Part shown: positions 62,691 to 64,000 of the stretch, piece after piece
Numbering within the stretch: position 1 is the first letter of the stretch
Layout of the letters: the number at the start of each line of letters is the position of its first letter
Source: CAVRQM01 sp963732775
GTDB taxonomy: Bacteria; Pseudomonadota; Alphaproteobacteria; Acetobacterales; Acetobacteraceae
Length of the DNA stretch: 64,000 nucleotides
Assembly (NCBI GenBank): GCA_963732775.1
Contig: CAVTAR010000003.1
Coordinates: 62,001 to 126,000 of the forward strand
Reading direction: 5' to 3'
Position numbers and translations under genes: made by a program
The notes under the pieces: generated by a model
What the model was told of the DNA's origin: nothing
Seen by the model: the letters and a program-made list of their open reading frames with translations, nothing else
The model's database searches: none

Positions 62691-64000
<1,310 letters not shown>

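Overview
This 64 kb window is GC-rich bacterial chromosome, most likely from an alphaproteobacterium of the Rhodospirillales (Acetobacteraceae is my best guess, by inference). Support comes from the gene neighbourhoods rplM-rpsI-argC, pcm-tolC-popZ-valS and glnE-bcp, the PopZ-type polar organiser, the rRNA operon layout, and a 23S rRNA with an intervening sequence.

Layout. 0-13.8 kb: envelope and housekeeping genes (lipoprotein start, rplM-rpsI-argC-carbonic anhydrase, an acyltransferase, a phosphate-type MFS carrier, MarC, tRNA-His, an aminotransferase), then glnB-glnA behind a sigma-54-like promoter, dihydroxyacetone kinase dhaKL, and two tandem glycine-rich beta-roll proteins. 13.8-20.6 kb: pcm-tolC-popZ-valS on the minus strand, tRNA-Cys and a TonB-like protein. 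20.6-24.5 kb: a dipeptide/nickel-type ABC transporter without a binding protein, then an HNH nuclease. 24.6-42.3 kb: a mixed region with an esterase, gluQRS, three SGNH/GSCFA-type genes, two cupins, two tandem aminotransferases with a double GNAT protein, a LysR regulator, bcp-glnE, an AsmA/YhdP-like protein and a phosphoesterase.

42.4-57.8 kb is the most distinctive part: a complete soluble diiron (propane-type) monooxygenase locus on the minus strand. prmA, prmB, prmC and prmD are followed by an amidohydrolase, a DUF59/MIP18-like protein, a BLUF blue-light sensor protein, a GroEL paralogue and an AcoR-type sigma-54 activator. Upstream lies a second unit of alcohol dehydrogenase, WD40-like protein and a 57-residue protein, with a second AcoR-type activator divergent from it. 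Both units have a perfect -24/-12 sigma-54 promoter, and prmA also has three evenly spaced inverted repeats upstream. A gas or alcohol-induced pathway (alkane to alcohol to aldehyde/ketone) under enhancer-binding-protein control is the natural reading. The BLUF gene in the operon is unexpected.

57.9-64 kb holds an rRNA operon on the minus strand: partial 16S, tRNA-Ile, tRNA-Ala, 23S with an intervening sequence carrying its own small protein gene, 5S and tRNA-fMet. Two patches (about 5.9-10.3 kb and 47.9-51.8 kb) have many one-base frame breaks in genes that should be intact, including glnA and prmA. These look like sequence errors rather than gene decay.
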